Of a DNA stretch of 64,000 nt, positions 41,935 through 53,112 are shown piece after piece. The notes beneath the pieces were generated by a model that was not told the origin of the DNA, made no database searches, and saw only the letters and a program-made list of their open reading frames with translations. Position numbers and translations under genes: made by a program. Source of the stretch: Fusarium oxysporum f. sp. lycopersici 4287 (taxonomy: Eukaryota; Ascomycota; Sordariomycetes; Hypocreales; Nectriaceae); NCBI RefSeq assembly GCF_000149955.1, contig NC_030988.1:2194109-2258108 (forward strand), in the 5' to 3' direction. The first letter of the stretch is position 1; each line of letters begins with the position of its first letter.

Positions 41935-43760
41935 ACGTGGTCGATAAGCGAGTGTCACAAAAATCTCAACCTCTTGACTTTAAATCGCTTTAAAACCGCC
42001 ATAAACCATCTAATCAATTAAAACTACTCACTATACTCTTCTCTTGGGGTCTCAATCACTACCCGACAGGTCCTTGCATTATGCCCGGCCTTGCCGCATA
42101 CACCGCAACGCCGACCACCCGGGCGCTCCGACCTTCCTTGAGCACCATTTCTAGATCATTCGGCCACTACCTGCGCATCAACATCCAACTGATCAATTAC
42201 TTGCGATGCTTCCTGTACCGTCATTGCCCCTCCTTTCTGTAGTCTAGTCCTTTTTGCCCTTCGGCGCCGGCTTAGTATCTTATTTGCTTGTTCAAGATCC
42301 TTTAACCTAGCCTCTACTAAGGCTAGCCGATGTAGAGCGGCCTTTGTTGCTTTAGTACTAGAGTTTAAAGCTTCAACTATTGACTCTGGGGAGCTGCTTT
42401 TATGACTTCCGATTCGCCTTTCGAGGTATTCAGATTGAGATTGAGCCTCAGTTGCTGTCTTTGGGGTCTTTGAACCCCATGGGGTCGAAGGTTTAGCAGC
42501 CTCCCCGGGAGGCGTTGGAGTCCGTAGCTGCACATCAAGCTTTGAGATTACATTTTCCGGGTTAAAAGGAGCAAGTCCAGCTCCTCTAAAACCTCCCCGG
42601 ATATTTCTTTCAGTAAAAGTAGCTTTAAATGCAGTATAGAAGGCAGAAAAGAACTCGTTCTTAGAAATATGGGTTATAGAGCATTTAATCAGATGCTCTA
42701 TTTCTCGACCATAAGCCTGTTTTAGCGGCCCAAAGCACCCAACATCAATGGGTTGAAGTAAGTGAGGTGCATGAGCAGGAATACATAGCGTAATGATCTT
42801 GTTCTCCTTATAATACCTCTCGAAATCGGCAGAGTGGTGGCTTTTGTGACTGTCAAGGATCAGAAGACGATAGGGACCAGTTGATCGGTTAGTTTTAAAC
42901 CGATCAAAGTGCTTTAGCCAATTAAGACCCAGCTCGTTATTTGTCCATCCATTTTGGCTCGTTGCAATAACCCAATCACCTGGGAGGTTGCATTCTCGGT
43001 ACCAATTCGCAAGGTGATATTGGCCTGCACCAATGATAGACGGCGCGATCGATTGGCCTTCCGCATTAATCGCCTGGATCACAGTAATCCATTCCCGGTT
43101 TCCAGGCTGCACTGATTTTGGTCTTCCTTGCCTTTCTGAACCGGTGACAACCATTCCGGCCATAATAACGCCCACCATAAAGCCTGTCTCATCAAAGTTC
43201 CAGATATCATCTGATCGGATACCATACTTCGCGATTGTGTTCTGTATAAGCCTGAACCAGCCACGAATAATAGTCGGATCTTCGCATTTGACTCTCTGAG
43301 AGTCATATCTCCGAAATATACGCATCTTTAGCTCTGGTTGTCACTTTATGAAGTTATGAGCCCAGCGCTTGCCAACAGGTGACGCGTCGCGGTCTATAAG
43401 CAGAGAATTGGCCATTTCTTCCACAAAACACAATCGCGAAGGAAATCCTCGCGAATCTAGGCCAAGGACGAATCGAATTATTATCTGTTCTTCTAGATCA
43501 GATAGTTTCCGTGAGTTTGGGATGGAATCGCGTCGTGATTGAATGCCATGTTGACGACGATGTAAGGTACGGTAATGGACTTTATAGATAGTTGCAGCGC
43601 GTCGGATACTTAATTTGGGGTCATTTTGAAGGGCCTGAAGTGCAAGAAGAATTCTAGCTTCATCTGAGGGTTGTGACATATTTGGTGGTTGAAAAGTATC
43701 TGATCAAATGGACATGATGTAAATTGAGGGTTCTTTGTGACACCCGCTTATCAACCACGT
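41935..43760 (-). mobile_element. Pogo/Fot1-like transposon E
   Basis: Left end ACGTGGTCGATAAGCGAGTG then TCACAAA; right end TTTGTGACACCCGCTTATC and ACCACGT. TA flanks both sides. Unlike A and D it has only one copy of the 17 bp unit per end, placing it with the outer ends of transposon B. Length is 1826 bp. Confidence 0.9.
42057..43679 (-). pseudogene. Pogo/Fot1-like DDE transposase with two stops
   Basis: ATG is at 43679 (MSQPSDEARILLALQALQN). TGA at 43341-43343 replaces the arginine codon in FIKRQPELK, and another TGA at 42154-42156 precedes the knuckle CGVCGKAGHNARTC. Between them the DDE domain is open: WNFDETGFMVG, LLILDSHKSHH and LLQPIDVGCFGPLK. The second catalytic block has serine and lysine in place of the usual glycine and glutamate (DGHES), both explainable as G-to-A changes. 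The tail has RRRRAKRT. Mutation type and stops suggest repeat-induced mutation. Confidence 0.88.
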
Positions 43761-43940
43761 TATATATATACGTTATATTAAATTTGTGGTTAATTATGAG
43801 ATAAATGTTCTTCTCGGGTTTATATATCTAAATTATTTCATCTAGGACTTTTGAACTCTAATTCTAGGACATTCAGACTAACAGTCTGAATCCTGAAGGA
43901 ATTGAGGGCCCCCGGTTTTTCCAAAGTATGTCGTGTCATA

Positions 43941-44291
43941 TTAACCGAGGTTGTGGTTTATTAGACGCCCTATATCGTTAGTATTGGGTGATCCACTGAT
44001 GAGGGAAACAGGGACATTCTCTGCATAAGCACTACCAACGCCATTGAAGGCTGAGAAGGCGCCTACGCTATAGCTGGTTATGCAAACGCCAAGTCCCTTG
44101 CCACGAGCGTAGCCTTCGGCAGCTAAGGAGCAGCTCAGCTCATTCGTGCAGCCGACTCCGGCCAGGGATGGATGAGCCTCAAGTTTCTCAAGGAGGATGA
44201 GGTTATAAGTCCCTAGAACGATACAATGATGACGGATGCCAATCTGCACAAGTCTTGCGGCGAGATAATCACCTCCTGTGGAAGGTGACAT
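43941..44291 (-). pseudogene. Pyruvate/indolepyruvate decarboxylase, N-terminal fragment
   Basis: ATG at 44291 gives 116 residues of the thiamine-diphosphate-binding N-terminal domain: GDYLAARLVQIGIRHH, YNLILLEKLEAHPSL, CTNELSCSLAAEGYARGKG (glutamate of NELNCS is the cofactor-activating residue), and SVGAFSAFNGVGSAYAE with SGSPNTND. The frame stops just before the LTR edge, so the central and C-terminal domains are missing. The enzyme family decarboxylates pyruvate or related keto acids in the cytosol; this copy cannot. Confidence 0.85.
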
Positions 44292-45763
44292 GGAAGAAGA
44301 ATGCGAGCTCGTTGAGCCAAGAGCAGTGAGGATGCATTAGTCGCCGGATAATGTTTTTCCTCGATTAAAAGTTGACTGAGAAACTCGGCCGACGCAGTTG
44401 CACTGAGCTGCCCTAAAATTCACTCGCCAATAGACGTTTTTTCCATGGATACTGTCTGCATATTAACAAAGAGACAATGCTTGAGTTTGATCATAAGGAA
44501 ATACTATCATCAACTAACTGACTCTAATCAGCCTATCAGCATTACCAAGTGAGAAAACTTTGGTGATTTGACCGTTTCGTGTCATTGGTTTGTGTCGTAT
44601 TGGAAGCGTATTTGCGTACTGGCAGAGTACAGCTAAAGAAACACGTTTTATCCTCCGTTGTAGCTCCCCTCACGAGCTTCGGAAGTCTAGTCACTTATTG
44701 CCACCTTAACGATCAAGCCACAATGATGATCAGATTATTAAAGTCGCGCATAAAAATGTATCGTCTCGGCCGCAACAACAGCTGAAAATGAATAGATGAC
44801 CAGATCATCTCAGTATAATGAGTGTTGTATTCGCTGATTGCATTTGACGATAATACACTTCGTGCGGAAGTTGCGTGTGTGATATGCAAAATTAACTTCT
44901 TATATTAACTATCGGAAGCAGCATACAAGGCGTAGCATCACATGTAAGTCATTCCTTCAGTCACTTCGACTGTTGGATTGCAAGGACTTGCCGATGCCAC
45001 GTAACCGAATCCACGCATCCTGATTTAAGGTAATTTAACTGTAGTGTTCCGCTGTTTCTTACGTTCAAAGCTCTACGTAGCCGAGACTGTATGATCCGTC
45101 TAAAGCCTGGAATGACGTGTGCCACATGTCAGAACACCTGACTGCCAATGTAAAATGAACGGCTCAATTTTATCATGTTATCAGAGAATGAGCCCATGTT
45201 ATTGTAAACGCAAAATAAACATTTGTTTGAGGATCTTTGAATAGTCAGCCTGGTTGTACAAGATTGTATCTAATGAATTGCATGCCATAACCTTGATGCA
45301 ACACAACGCTTATTACTGCCCAGCGACTTCTTCCAGCGTACGAGATCTTGATCTCTGCATGCTACTATCGATTGAACGGTATGGTTGGATTGTATTGCTA
45401 AACACTGGACCTCTATGTAATCAGATCAAAAAGTTGTCAAGCTGAAATAATCTGATAACTTTATCCAATACGTTGTCGAGATAGATGAAGGTTACAGTTT
45501 TAAAAACAAAACGCTATTTCCTGCATAATAAGGTATCATGCATAATATCTGGAAAAAACTTCTTCTCTCAGTTTCGACACGTTAAACCTGCATTATGACT
45601 CAGCCATCAACCAACCTTATTATTCAGTTGCAGCGTCCTTGGGTATACAACGACTCCTCATTCTTCAATGCCAGTCAACCACTGTCAAGCTGAACTAACA
45701 TCATATTCAAATAGACTACTTCCAACTACGAAGAGGCTCCAGCCTATCGAGACGCAATCTGCA
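44292..45763. other. 1.5 kb intergenic stretch, nothing recognised
   Basis: Only short frames without motifs are present. No terminal repeats or RNA genes were noticed. Confidence 0.45.
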
Positions 45764-46500
45764 CTACCACCTATTTCTTTTAGTCGAATCGACTCTCTCC
45801 CTCAATCGTTTCGCTGACGCCTCTATAGCGGCCTGCTCCTGATCATCCAGAGACAATTGAATCGTATGCAGAATCACTTTTCTTCCAACGACCGCGGGCA
45901 TGCTCAAACAACACTTGAACTGGCCCTGAAAATGGCTGACAGGACTGACTTCACGTTTGTCCAAGGGGATGGAGCAACATATGTTTGCCGTGGTGGAGCC
46001 AATTCCGAACTGAGCCGATCCTTTACCTATGATTATATTTTGAGATCGGTGCTTGCAGATACCCTCGACTTTGATACGATCAACATTGTTCAACATATTT
46101 ACTTCGGAAGTTGGCAATGCACCAACCGTTGCTGCTGACGATGCAACGACTTGGTCTTCTCCATGAACACCAACTATGAAAGCGTCTATGGACGAGGCGG
46201 CGACCTTAAAGAGGATTGATTAGCACACAACGGGGCGTGAAGAGTGAATGCTGTTGTCGTAAGAACTTACCGAACCTCAAGACGCTACCATTCCGCAGAG
46301 TCGAGCAGTATCTAAGGAAGTTCCCGAACCTATTACTTGTGACGCTGGAAGCCCGGAGATCTCCTTAGCGAGAGATGTCAGTAGATCAACGGGATTTGCG
46401 ATTAGAAGCAAGATAGCATCAGTTCGGAAAGGCTTCATTGCGTCAATTACTGTTCGAACCATCGAGGTACTCCGAGAAGTGTATTCGACTGCGGTTTGGC
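45764..46500 (-). pseudogene. L-lactate dehydrogenase-like gene, 3' part
   Basis: Minus-strand exon from 46500 reads GQTAVEYTSRSTSMVRTV, AILLLIANPVDLLTSLA and GSGTSLDTARLCGMVAS. TGA near 46277 interrupts it. An intron (46205-46270) joins to VAASSIDAFIVGVHGED (exon from 46204) and then VEGICKHRSQNIIIGKGSAQFG, LRERVDSTK and a stop. ANPVD, GTSLDTARLR and GVHGED are substrate and cofactor landmarks of lactate/malate dehydrogenases; the R of the usual RLRG is C here. The 5' part lies across transposon F at 48753-48845. Transposon insertion, the internal stop and a missing N-terminus make it a pseudogene. Confidence 0.82.
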
Positions 46501-46599
46501 CTACCATGCACCACCACCCTTTCGCCACGCAAAGAAAAAAAAACACCACCAAAACTCAACTATTTTACTTACACGGCGTTTGGCCAGAATAACCGTAAT

Positions 46600-48505
46600 C
46601 TATAAAAACCCGTGTATTATAATACAAAAATGATGCCCCTTTACCTCAGTGGTTTTTTTTACTAGCCTTTCTGACCGCGTCTTGCGCTGCGGCTGTATGA
46701 TTTCTTCTCTCACTTCAATCACCGACCCAGCCTCCGAATCCGACCCTGACTCCTCCGACGAGATATAACTCACCACAAAATCCTTTTTTCCGCTTCCCGT
46801 CCCTGTAATCACTTCTTCAGATGATAGAGCTTCATTGAGAGCCATAAACCATTTGCTAGGATTGGGGACAGCCTTCCTTTTCCTACCTATCTTTAGACGG
46901 GCCAGTTCCTCCTCCAAGCTAGCAATCTTCATGCTATGTGCCATTAATGCCTGCTGCTGGGTCTCGAACCCCTTTGCTATCATGTTATACCGCCTCCGCG
47001 TCTTTGGTGTCTTGTTCAGCCCCAGATCGCGAATCTGGCGGCTGGTTTTTGGCGTGTCATCCGACCCAAAATATGAGGCCCGCTCCGGCGTCCTCCTCGG
47101 GCTTTTTTTTGGTCTATCCTCTTGGATCTCCGGGTGCCGCAGTGCTTTAGATCGCGAGATGGGCCAATTTCCAGTGTCCCTCCAGCCGGAGAGTATGTTA
47201 TTCTTTGTCATTCCCATTTCACGAGCTTTGGCGTAGGCTCGGATGAAATTCACCTTGTCTATCGGAGCAGAATCGGTCAAGCAAGCGAACTTTGCCAGCT
47301 CTCGACGATATGCAGCTTTGTATGCGTTAAATACTCCATTGTCTAATGGTTGGAATCCGTGGGAGCAGTGTGCTGGAAGATAGCAACAGTAAACGCTGTT
47401 CAAAAAGCACTTGGCCATCCATTCATGCTTCTCTCGGTTAGCAGTAGTTTTTTCCCGCAGCGAGTAAAGTACATGCCGTTGCATGGCTGCCGTGGCCATC
47501 CAGGATGATTAATCTGGCATCAGACTCGTCAGCAGGCTTTGTCTGGAGTAAATACACCCTGTCAAGCCATTCAACGCCGATGTGGTTGTCCGTCCACCTG
47601 TGGGGCGAAGTTATGTAGTACCAGTCTGCTATCTTCCTGAATTCTTCAAGAATCACTGTTTCTGGAGTTCTTTCCCCTTGAATATTATCCCAGGAGTCAA
47701 GACGCGGCCTTCAGCTGTGATGGCTTCGATAAATGAGGTCTAATTTCGAGTCTGTGGTCCCTTGAGAAGAGCCTTCCGCTTCGGATCCGCGCTTCCAATC
47801 ACCAGGCTGTCCAGCCCTAACGAAGAAGGTTTAGTGAGCCAAATTTGAATAATATAGTTATAGGAGAAACGGAGACTTACCGAAGGCGGACATAATACCT
47901 CCTTCGTCGACGTGAACGGTGTTCTCAGGCTTGATCCAGCCGTATTGGCCTTCCCTGATATCAAAGTACCAATGAACGGCTTTGGGTATGAAAGAGTCGA
48001 ACCTACTGGCTTCCTGACGTCTACCCATCTTGGGCTTAAGGTAGGAGCGCTGCTGAATGAATCTGGCCACCCAGTTGTGTCCTAATTCGCGCTGGTCGCC
48101 TTGCTGTCTCAGCAAGCCCATGGCGCAAGCGCGAATCTAGCTGTGGGACGGAGCATATCCCAGAGACTCTTGACGAAGAATCCAGGAAGCCAGCTTGTCC
48201 TCCTGATTCTTTGAAAGCCGTTGGTGAGGCTCAACCTGCTCGCTTACGGCCGTCTGGCCGTCGAGTCTGTCGATTAGGGTCATTCGAGGCACTCCCCGTC
48301 GCTGAGCCGCTTGACAGGGCGAAAAGCCACTATCTGTGACATCCAAAATAGCCCTAGCCATGTCATCTTCCGTGTAATCCCAACGAGGCCGCGATAAAGA
48401 TATTTTGAACAAGTTGCAAGAAGCTAGCAGCAGATGTGTCGGAGATGGGAGGGAGGAAATTAAAGATTTAAGTGGTGAATTTTCCTTAGCCTGCCGCGCA
48501 TACAT
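46600..48505 (-). pseudogene. Pogo-like DDE transposase of element F, multiply broken
   Basis: Exon 1 fragments give DYTEDDMARAILDVTDSG (helix-turn-helix), a stop after SLGYAPSHS near 48137, then WVARFIQQRSYLKPK and VHVDEGGIMSAFG. A GTAAGT..TTAG intron joins to GLDSLVIGSADPKRKALL, followed by several stops, then DARLIILDGHGSHAT and the last exon DEWMAKCFLNSVYCCY through HCSHGFQPLDNGVFN to an acidic tail. Three catalytic aspartates can be placed, but at least three stops and a frameshift separate them. It cannot make transposase. Confidence 0.85.
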
Positions 48506-48682
48506 CGAGTGCCCTGGTCAGCTAAACAATACTGAGGCCGAAAGTTTCAATCAATTCTATACCCGATTGGATCAATCTCTTGTAAAACAGCCATTGTTTT
48601 GGCTAAATTGTGTATAAATGAAAGTGGTGAGCTTTGGTGGTGAAATTATTTTTTTGCGTGGCGAAAGGGTGGTGGTGCATGG
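48506..48682. other. 5' non-coding part and terminus of transposon F
   Basis: No gene; it holds the transposase leader and the GCGTGGCGAAAGGGTGG terminus. Confidence 0.7.
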
Positions 48683-48752
48683 TATAAGAAACAGAATGAG
48701 ATATGCATCACAAAAACTACAGATCAGGAGTATACAAATTTTCACCTCGTAC

Positions 48753-48845
48753 CTAATAAGTGCTTGGATGAGGCTGTGATGACCACGATGTCACTCTTAG
48801 ACGCCTCTCGGTTCGTGGCAGACCGTACTCGCGTGCGACTATTAG
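48753..48845 (-). pseudogene. Lactate dehydrogenase-like gene, internal exon piece
   Basis: This 93-base island between transposons F and G reads RVRSATNREASKSD then IVVITASSKHLLG, the start of the lactate dehydrogenase substrate-binding side. It ends at a donor (GTACGAG, 48752), and the rest of that intron runs to 48683, where transposon F begins. Splicing across F would give LLGQTAVEY in frame. Everything 5' of the island was lost at transposon G. Confidence 0.78.
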
Positions 48846-48847
48846 TA

Positions 48848-51050
48848 CCATGCATTACCCACCTACCGGCAGCACCCACCTACTGGCAAGCAAAAAAAAA
48901 GTTTCCCCATACAAAATGCCCAATTTCACTTACACAGTATTTGACCAGAATTGAAGCTATTAGTATAGAATAATTTCTGTTGTATCAGAAAATTCATTCA
49001 GTCTGATATCGTCACATTGCTTTTTTGATTACGTATGCAGCATGGTCGCACGGGACTAATGTAAAATTTGTCAAAACATCTCCTTTGACACCCAGCCTCC
49101 CCGACGCTCCTTCCAATGTTCCCGATGCCAGCCCCTAATAATCGCCTTTAAAATTGCCACACGTGTCTTATACAGAGGATGAAGTTGCTGAAGCAATGTT
49201 AGATGTCACGGATAACGGCCTCTCGCTTAACAAATCCGCCCAGAAACGTGAGATCCCTCGGTCGACTCTCGGGGACCGATTAAGAGGCCTACCGTCAAGG
49301 TCAGAGGTCACACAGCCTGCCCAGCTGTTATCCAAAACTGAAGAGTTTAGATTAGTCGCATGGATACTTCGGCAAGAGGCCTTGGGCTATGCTCCCTCTC
49401 ACAGTCAAGTTCGCGCCACCGTCAATGCCCTCCTACGACAACAAGGAAGGGTAAAGCCTGTCGGTATACATTGGCTAGCCAGGTTCATGAAACGACATCC
49501 ATCCATAATGACAAAGATAGGAAAACGCCAGGAGGCGTCGAGGTTCAATTGCTTTACCCCGACCGCTGTCAATTGGTACTTTGATATCCGGGAGAGAGAG
49601 TATGGCTGGATCAAGCCCGAGAACACAGTTAACGTTGATGAAGGCGGTATAATGGCCGGATTTGGCGAGTATCTATCGTTTTGACCAAGAGTTCAGCTAA
49701 TCTATTGCGAATCTAGGCTTGGATTCTTTGGTTGTCGGCAGTAGTGATCCCAGGAAGAAGGTCTTCCTCAAAGGCTCCCAGTCCCGCACTTGGACTAGCT
49801 TTATCGAGGCCGTCACGGCAACTGGCCGTCTTCTGAAACCGGGGATTATCTTCAAAGGTAAAGAATTTCAGCAACAGTGGTTTATCGATGAGCTCAAGGA
49901 GGTGGCCGACTGGTATTATATCACGTCCGACAACGGCTGGACAGACAACCATATCGCAATTGAGTGGCTCAGAGAGGTGTATCTTCCCCAAACACAACCG
50001 GAAGATGAGTCCGATGCGAGGCTCATTATATTAGATGGTCATCGAAGCCATGTGTCTGTGAGTATCTGCCTGTCCTGAACCTCCTGAACCAAAAGTGCCG
50101 CTGACCCTAAATCCAGGATGAGTGGATGGCTATGTGTTTCTTGAGCAACGTATATTGTTGTTACTTGCCAGACCATTGCTCCCACGGCCTACAGCCGCTG
50201 GACAATGGCGTATTCAATGCCTCCAAGGCTGCCTATCACAAAGAACTCCGAAAGTTGACAAGCCTGGCTGATTCTGCCCCAGTAGATAAGGTCAACTTCA
50301 TCAAGGCTTATGCCAAAGCCAGGGAGGTGGGTATGACGAAGAAAAACATCTTTTCGGGCTGCAGAGTGACTGGAAACTGGCCAATTTCACGCCGGAAAGC
50401 CCTCATACATCCTGAGATCCAGCCAGACAAGAAGGAAATGACGCCCGCAGCAGACAGCCATAGAGACGGGCAAGTCGACTCTGATAATACGCCGAAGACC
50501 AGCCGTCATATTAGGGATCTAGGAAATAACAAAAGCCCTACAACAAGAAGGCGGTATTCTATAATATCGAAATGTTTTGAAGCGCAAGAGTCAAAGATCG
50601 CTTCGCTAAGCTCTAGAGTAGCTAGTCTAGAGGAGGAAGTCGAGCGGTTGAGTAGAGGCAAGAAGAGAAAGGCGATACCGAATCCCAACAAGAAGTTCAT
50701 GAAATTAGCCGAGACACTAGTGGCAGATGAAGCTATTTCTAGCCCAACCCAGGCAACTAAGGAGACAGAGGCTGTTGAGGAACTGATCGAGGTGGGAGGA
50801 GCGGAAGAGGATGAGGGCTCAAATTCGGAGGCGGAAGAGTTACCTGTCGCACGCACCCGCGCAGGCCGCACAGTTAAAAAACCAAAAGAATATTGAAATT
50901 CATTCGCATTCCAATTGAATGAAAGGAATCAATTTGTTTTTCGTAATTTGGTGACTCTTGGTAAGGGGGTTGAAAAGTAGCAGTTTGTATGGGTTGACTT
51001 TTTTTTGCTTACCGGTAGGTGGGTGTTACTGGTGGGTGGGTACTGCATTG
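48848..51050 (+). mobile_element. Pogo-like transposon G
   Basis: Left end CCATGCATT followed by ACCCACCTACCGGCAGC and ACCCACCTACTGGCAAG; right end is the inverted form ACCCACCCACCAGTAAC and ACCCACCTACCGGTAAG before CAATGCAGT. TA flanks at 48846-48847 and 51051-51052. It thus has two tandem 17 bp units per end like A and D, although the sequence is unrelated. Length is 2203 bp. Confidence 0.9.
49154..50896 (+). CDS. Pogo-like DDE transposase, three exons, start codon in doubt
   Basis: The frame opens at TTG 49154 (PHVSYTEDEVAEAMLDV); no ATG precedes it in frame, so the start may have mutated. Exons end at 49664 and resume at 49717, then 50057 and 50117. Intron 1 (52 bp) has a GC donor (GCGAGT) with an AG acceptor and GCTAAT branch; the relative at 47858 has GTAAGT at the same place. 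Intron 2 is GTGAGT..CCAG. About 546 codons carry a Psq-type helix-turn-helix, WLARFMKRHPS, VNVDEGGIMAGFG, LIILDGHRSH and HCSHGLQPLDNGVFN (three catalytic aspartates), a coiled coil (SLSSRVASLEEEVERL), basic GKKRKAIP and an acidic tail. It is otherwise open. Confidence 0.85.
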
Positions 51051-51052
51051 TA

Positions 51053-51300
51053 CGCCTTTGTGAGGAGGGCGGTCGTTTTCTGGCACCAAGTAAGAACCCA
51101 GCTTTATGAACACCGAAGCCTTGCTCAGCCGCTCTGGCCAGACATCCTCCTTGATATGGAAGGTGTCTAAATCGACAGGACCAGCAATGGATACATGTGC
51201 TGAAGAGCTTGGCCAACCGTGACCATTTGTCTTCTTGATCAGAAGGCGTAGAAACGTCATGTATTGAGCCTTAGGCGCACCATCTTCGAAGCTATTGACA
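51053..51300 (-). pseudogene. Unidentified gene fragment cut by transposon G
   Basis: A minus-strand frame reads FFVNSFEDGAPKAQYMTF, HVSIAGPVDLDTFHIKED and VFIKLGSYLVPENDR, then runs into the transposon end at 51050. It looks like real protein code but I do not recognise the family. Another frame just upstream (LVQRLFGTSAPYSLKCL) may be part of it. Confidence 0.4.
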
Positions 51301-51407
51301 AAGAATGCGGCCTTGCTGATTAAAGGCTCGCTCTACTAGACACTTCAGAGAATAAGGCGCTGAAGTCCCGAAAAGGCGCTGCACTAGATCACCGTAATCA
51401 CTTCCTA

Positions 51408-53112
51408 TCAGAAGTGCGTTGCCACTAAATCCCTAGCAGCCCGAATCGTATATTCAACAGTCTCAAAGCTGTTTAGTCCAGAAGTGAAGTACGTGTGATC
51501 TTTTCCTTGGAGATCATTAAACCTCTCATACCAACCATCCGCCAACGCCTCGGGACCCAGATGAGGGAAATAGTCGATCTGTCCACTGAATGCGCGTATG
51601 TCTGCAGCAACCAGCTTTGTGCTATCAGCATAAACGTTTTCCAAGTCTTTGTTAATCTTGCTCAAATCACGAATAAGATGCCTCTTGACTCGGGTGACGC
51701 TGGGGTGCGCAGGGTCATCTGCCGAGTAAACGTTGACGATGCTGGACTCTGGATGCAACCGGGTCAGGTATACAGGTTGACCTTCTGCTTTGAAAGGATC
51801 GAGAGGGTCTGGAAGCTCTTGGGAGACGGTCAGGTTGTCGCCAAGGTTGCTCATGCGGACGACTGATGCGAAATAGCTGTTGACGCCAACTTGTGCAAAA
51901 AGAGTTCGTTCAGCAGCCGAAAGCACCAGTTCTGATTTCTTTAGAGCTCGAGATGTGGGAGGGAACGCGATGATGACGTCCGAGCAGAGCTGTGTCTTTG
52001 TATGCCGCCCTTTAGTACTGCGGTATCGAATGCTTGGCTGGGGACTTCGATCTATATGAATCAGCTTTTATTGTAGTACTAGGTAATGGAACACATACTG
52101 ATGCGCTGAATCTTGACACCAAGAAGAATTGATCCCTTGATGGTCTTGGATACATGTTTGAAGACCTCAAAAAAGTCTGCGTAGAGTTAGCCATTGCATG
52201 CGGCATGTCACTTGCTAGGTGGGAGGTTACCGGTTTTGAAAGGCTGCATCGTTCCAATAAAACTCGCAATAATATCTGACGCAAAGAACTGCAGGAAGTA
52301 GAGCTGTGATTTTGGTAAATTATGCAGTCAAAGCAGTAGGTGGACAGGATATGTAGCTCACTATTGGGATCTGAGTATAGTCGCCGTATCCGTAGTTCCC
52401 AGCACCGCGGTTGATAACAGAAGCTATGATGGGAAAATTGTTCGAGAGAAGCCATTCTTTAGCAGGAACAGTAAACTCTTTAGGGACCCCATTCTGCAAG
52501 CTCAGGTTAATACCGTGCTGTAATCTGCGGGCAACAACACCAACGAACTCGCCTTGTAGCCGGGAACTCCAATAGGAGCAAAGTCGTTCTGCCAAAGACC
52601 AGCATATCGCGTCAGCTCCTCCTGTAAGGCCTGGATAGCAGCAGGAGTTGACGCCTGCGTCAAAGCCGCAGATCCAGTCTTTGGGTCGTAATCATAGGTG
52701 TATGCAGGGTCAAACGTGTCGAAGCCGACTCCCGAGGAATTAACGACTCTGAAAGTCTCTGCAAAGCTCGGGCTTTCCGTGAAGAGCACAGCGCCGAGGG
52801 GGAAGTATTGACCGCTTTAGAAACCAGTCCATCAGTTGACAAATTCCAAGACGACGACCACCTACTGGCACAAGCCCGCAGGGTGCGAGAAGGGTGGACT
52901 TACTCTTCATAATGTGACTGGCACATGCCACCAACAGTATCGCGCTTCTCAAACATGACCGTCTTGTAACCCTTATCCTCGAGCGCCTTTGCCGCCGTAA
53001 GGCCGGATACGCCGGCGCCGACAATACAAATCGGGGGTTGAGGCTTTGAAGTAGCCGCTGCATTGGACAGCGATGCCAATATCGCTATCAACGAAAACAG
53101 CCTAATGGTCAT
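51408..53112 (-). CDS. Secreted FAD-dependent oxidoreductase, beta-cyclopiazonate dehydrogenase-like
   Basis: Six exons: 53112-52904, 52814-52553, 52493-52362, 52303-52231, 52176-52099 and 52051-51408. All junctions keep frame and give 465 residues. The second intron (52494-52552) has a GC donor (GCGAGT) and an AG acceptor; the others are GT-AG. A signal peptide (MTIRLFSLIAILASLSNAAA) precedes the dinucleotide fold ICIVGAGVSGLTAAKALE and EKRDTVGGMCQSHYE. Further landmarks are GQYFPLGAVLF, NRGAGNYGYGDY, SDVIIAFPPTSRAL and YFTSGLNSFETVEYTI. Relatives are flavin amine oxidoreductases, one of which closes the cyclopiazonic acid ring; this gene's substrate is unknown and no synthase lies nearby. 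It loo​ks intact. Confidence 0.88.

Larger units (their letters stand above)
41894..43926 (-). repeat. LTR family L1 copy split by transposon E
   Basis: The segment 41894-41934 reads, on the minus strand, into GCGCAATATAAACAACA, the exact LTR end. The segment 43761-43926 holds the rest, with CAGACTGTTAGTCTG and CCGGGGGCCC. Together they make one LTR of the family at 24736 with transposon E inside it. The LTR joins a phospholipase fragment on one side to a decarboxylase fragment on the other. Confidence 0.75.
46504..48682 (-). mobile_element. Pogo-like transposon F
   Basis: Ends are inverted copies of CCATGCACCACCACCCTTTC then GCCACGC, flanked by TA at 46502-46503 and 48683-48684. At 2179 bp with a three-exon transposase it belongs with transposon G rather than with the single-exon A to E group. 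It lacks the tandem 17 bp units. Confidence 0.88.
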
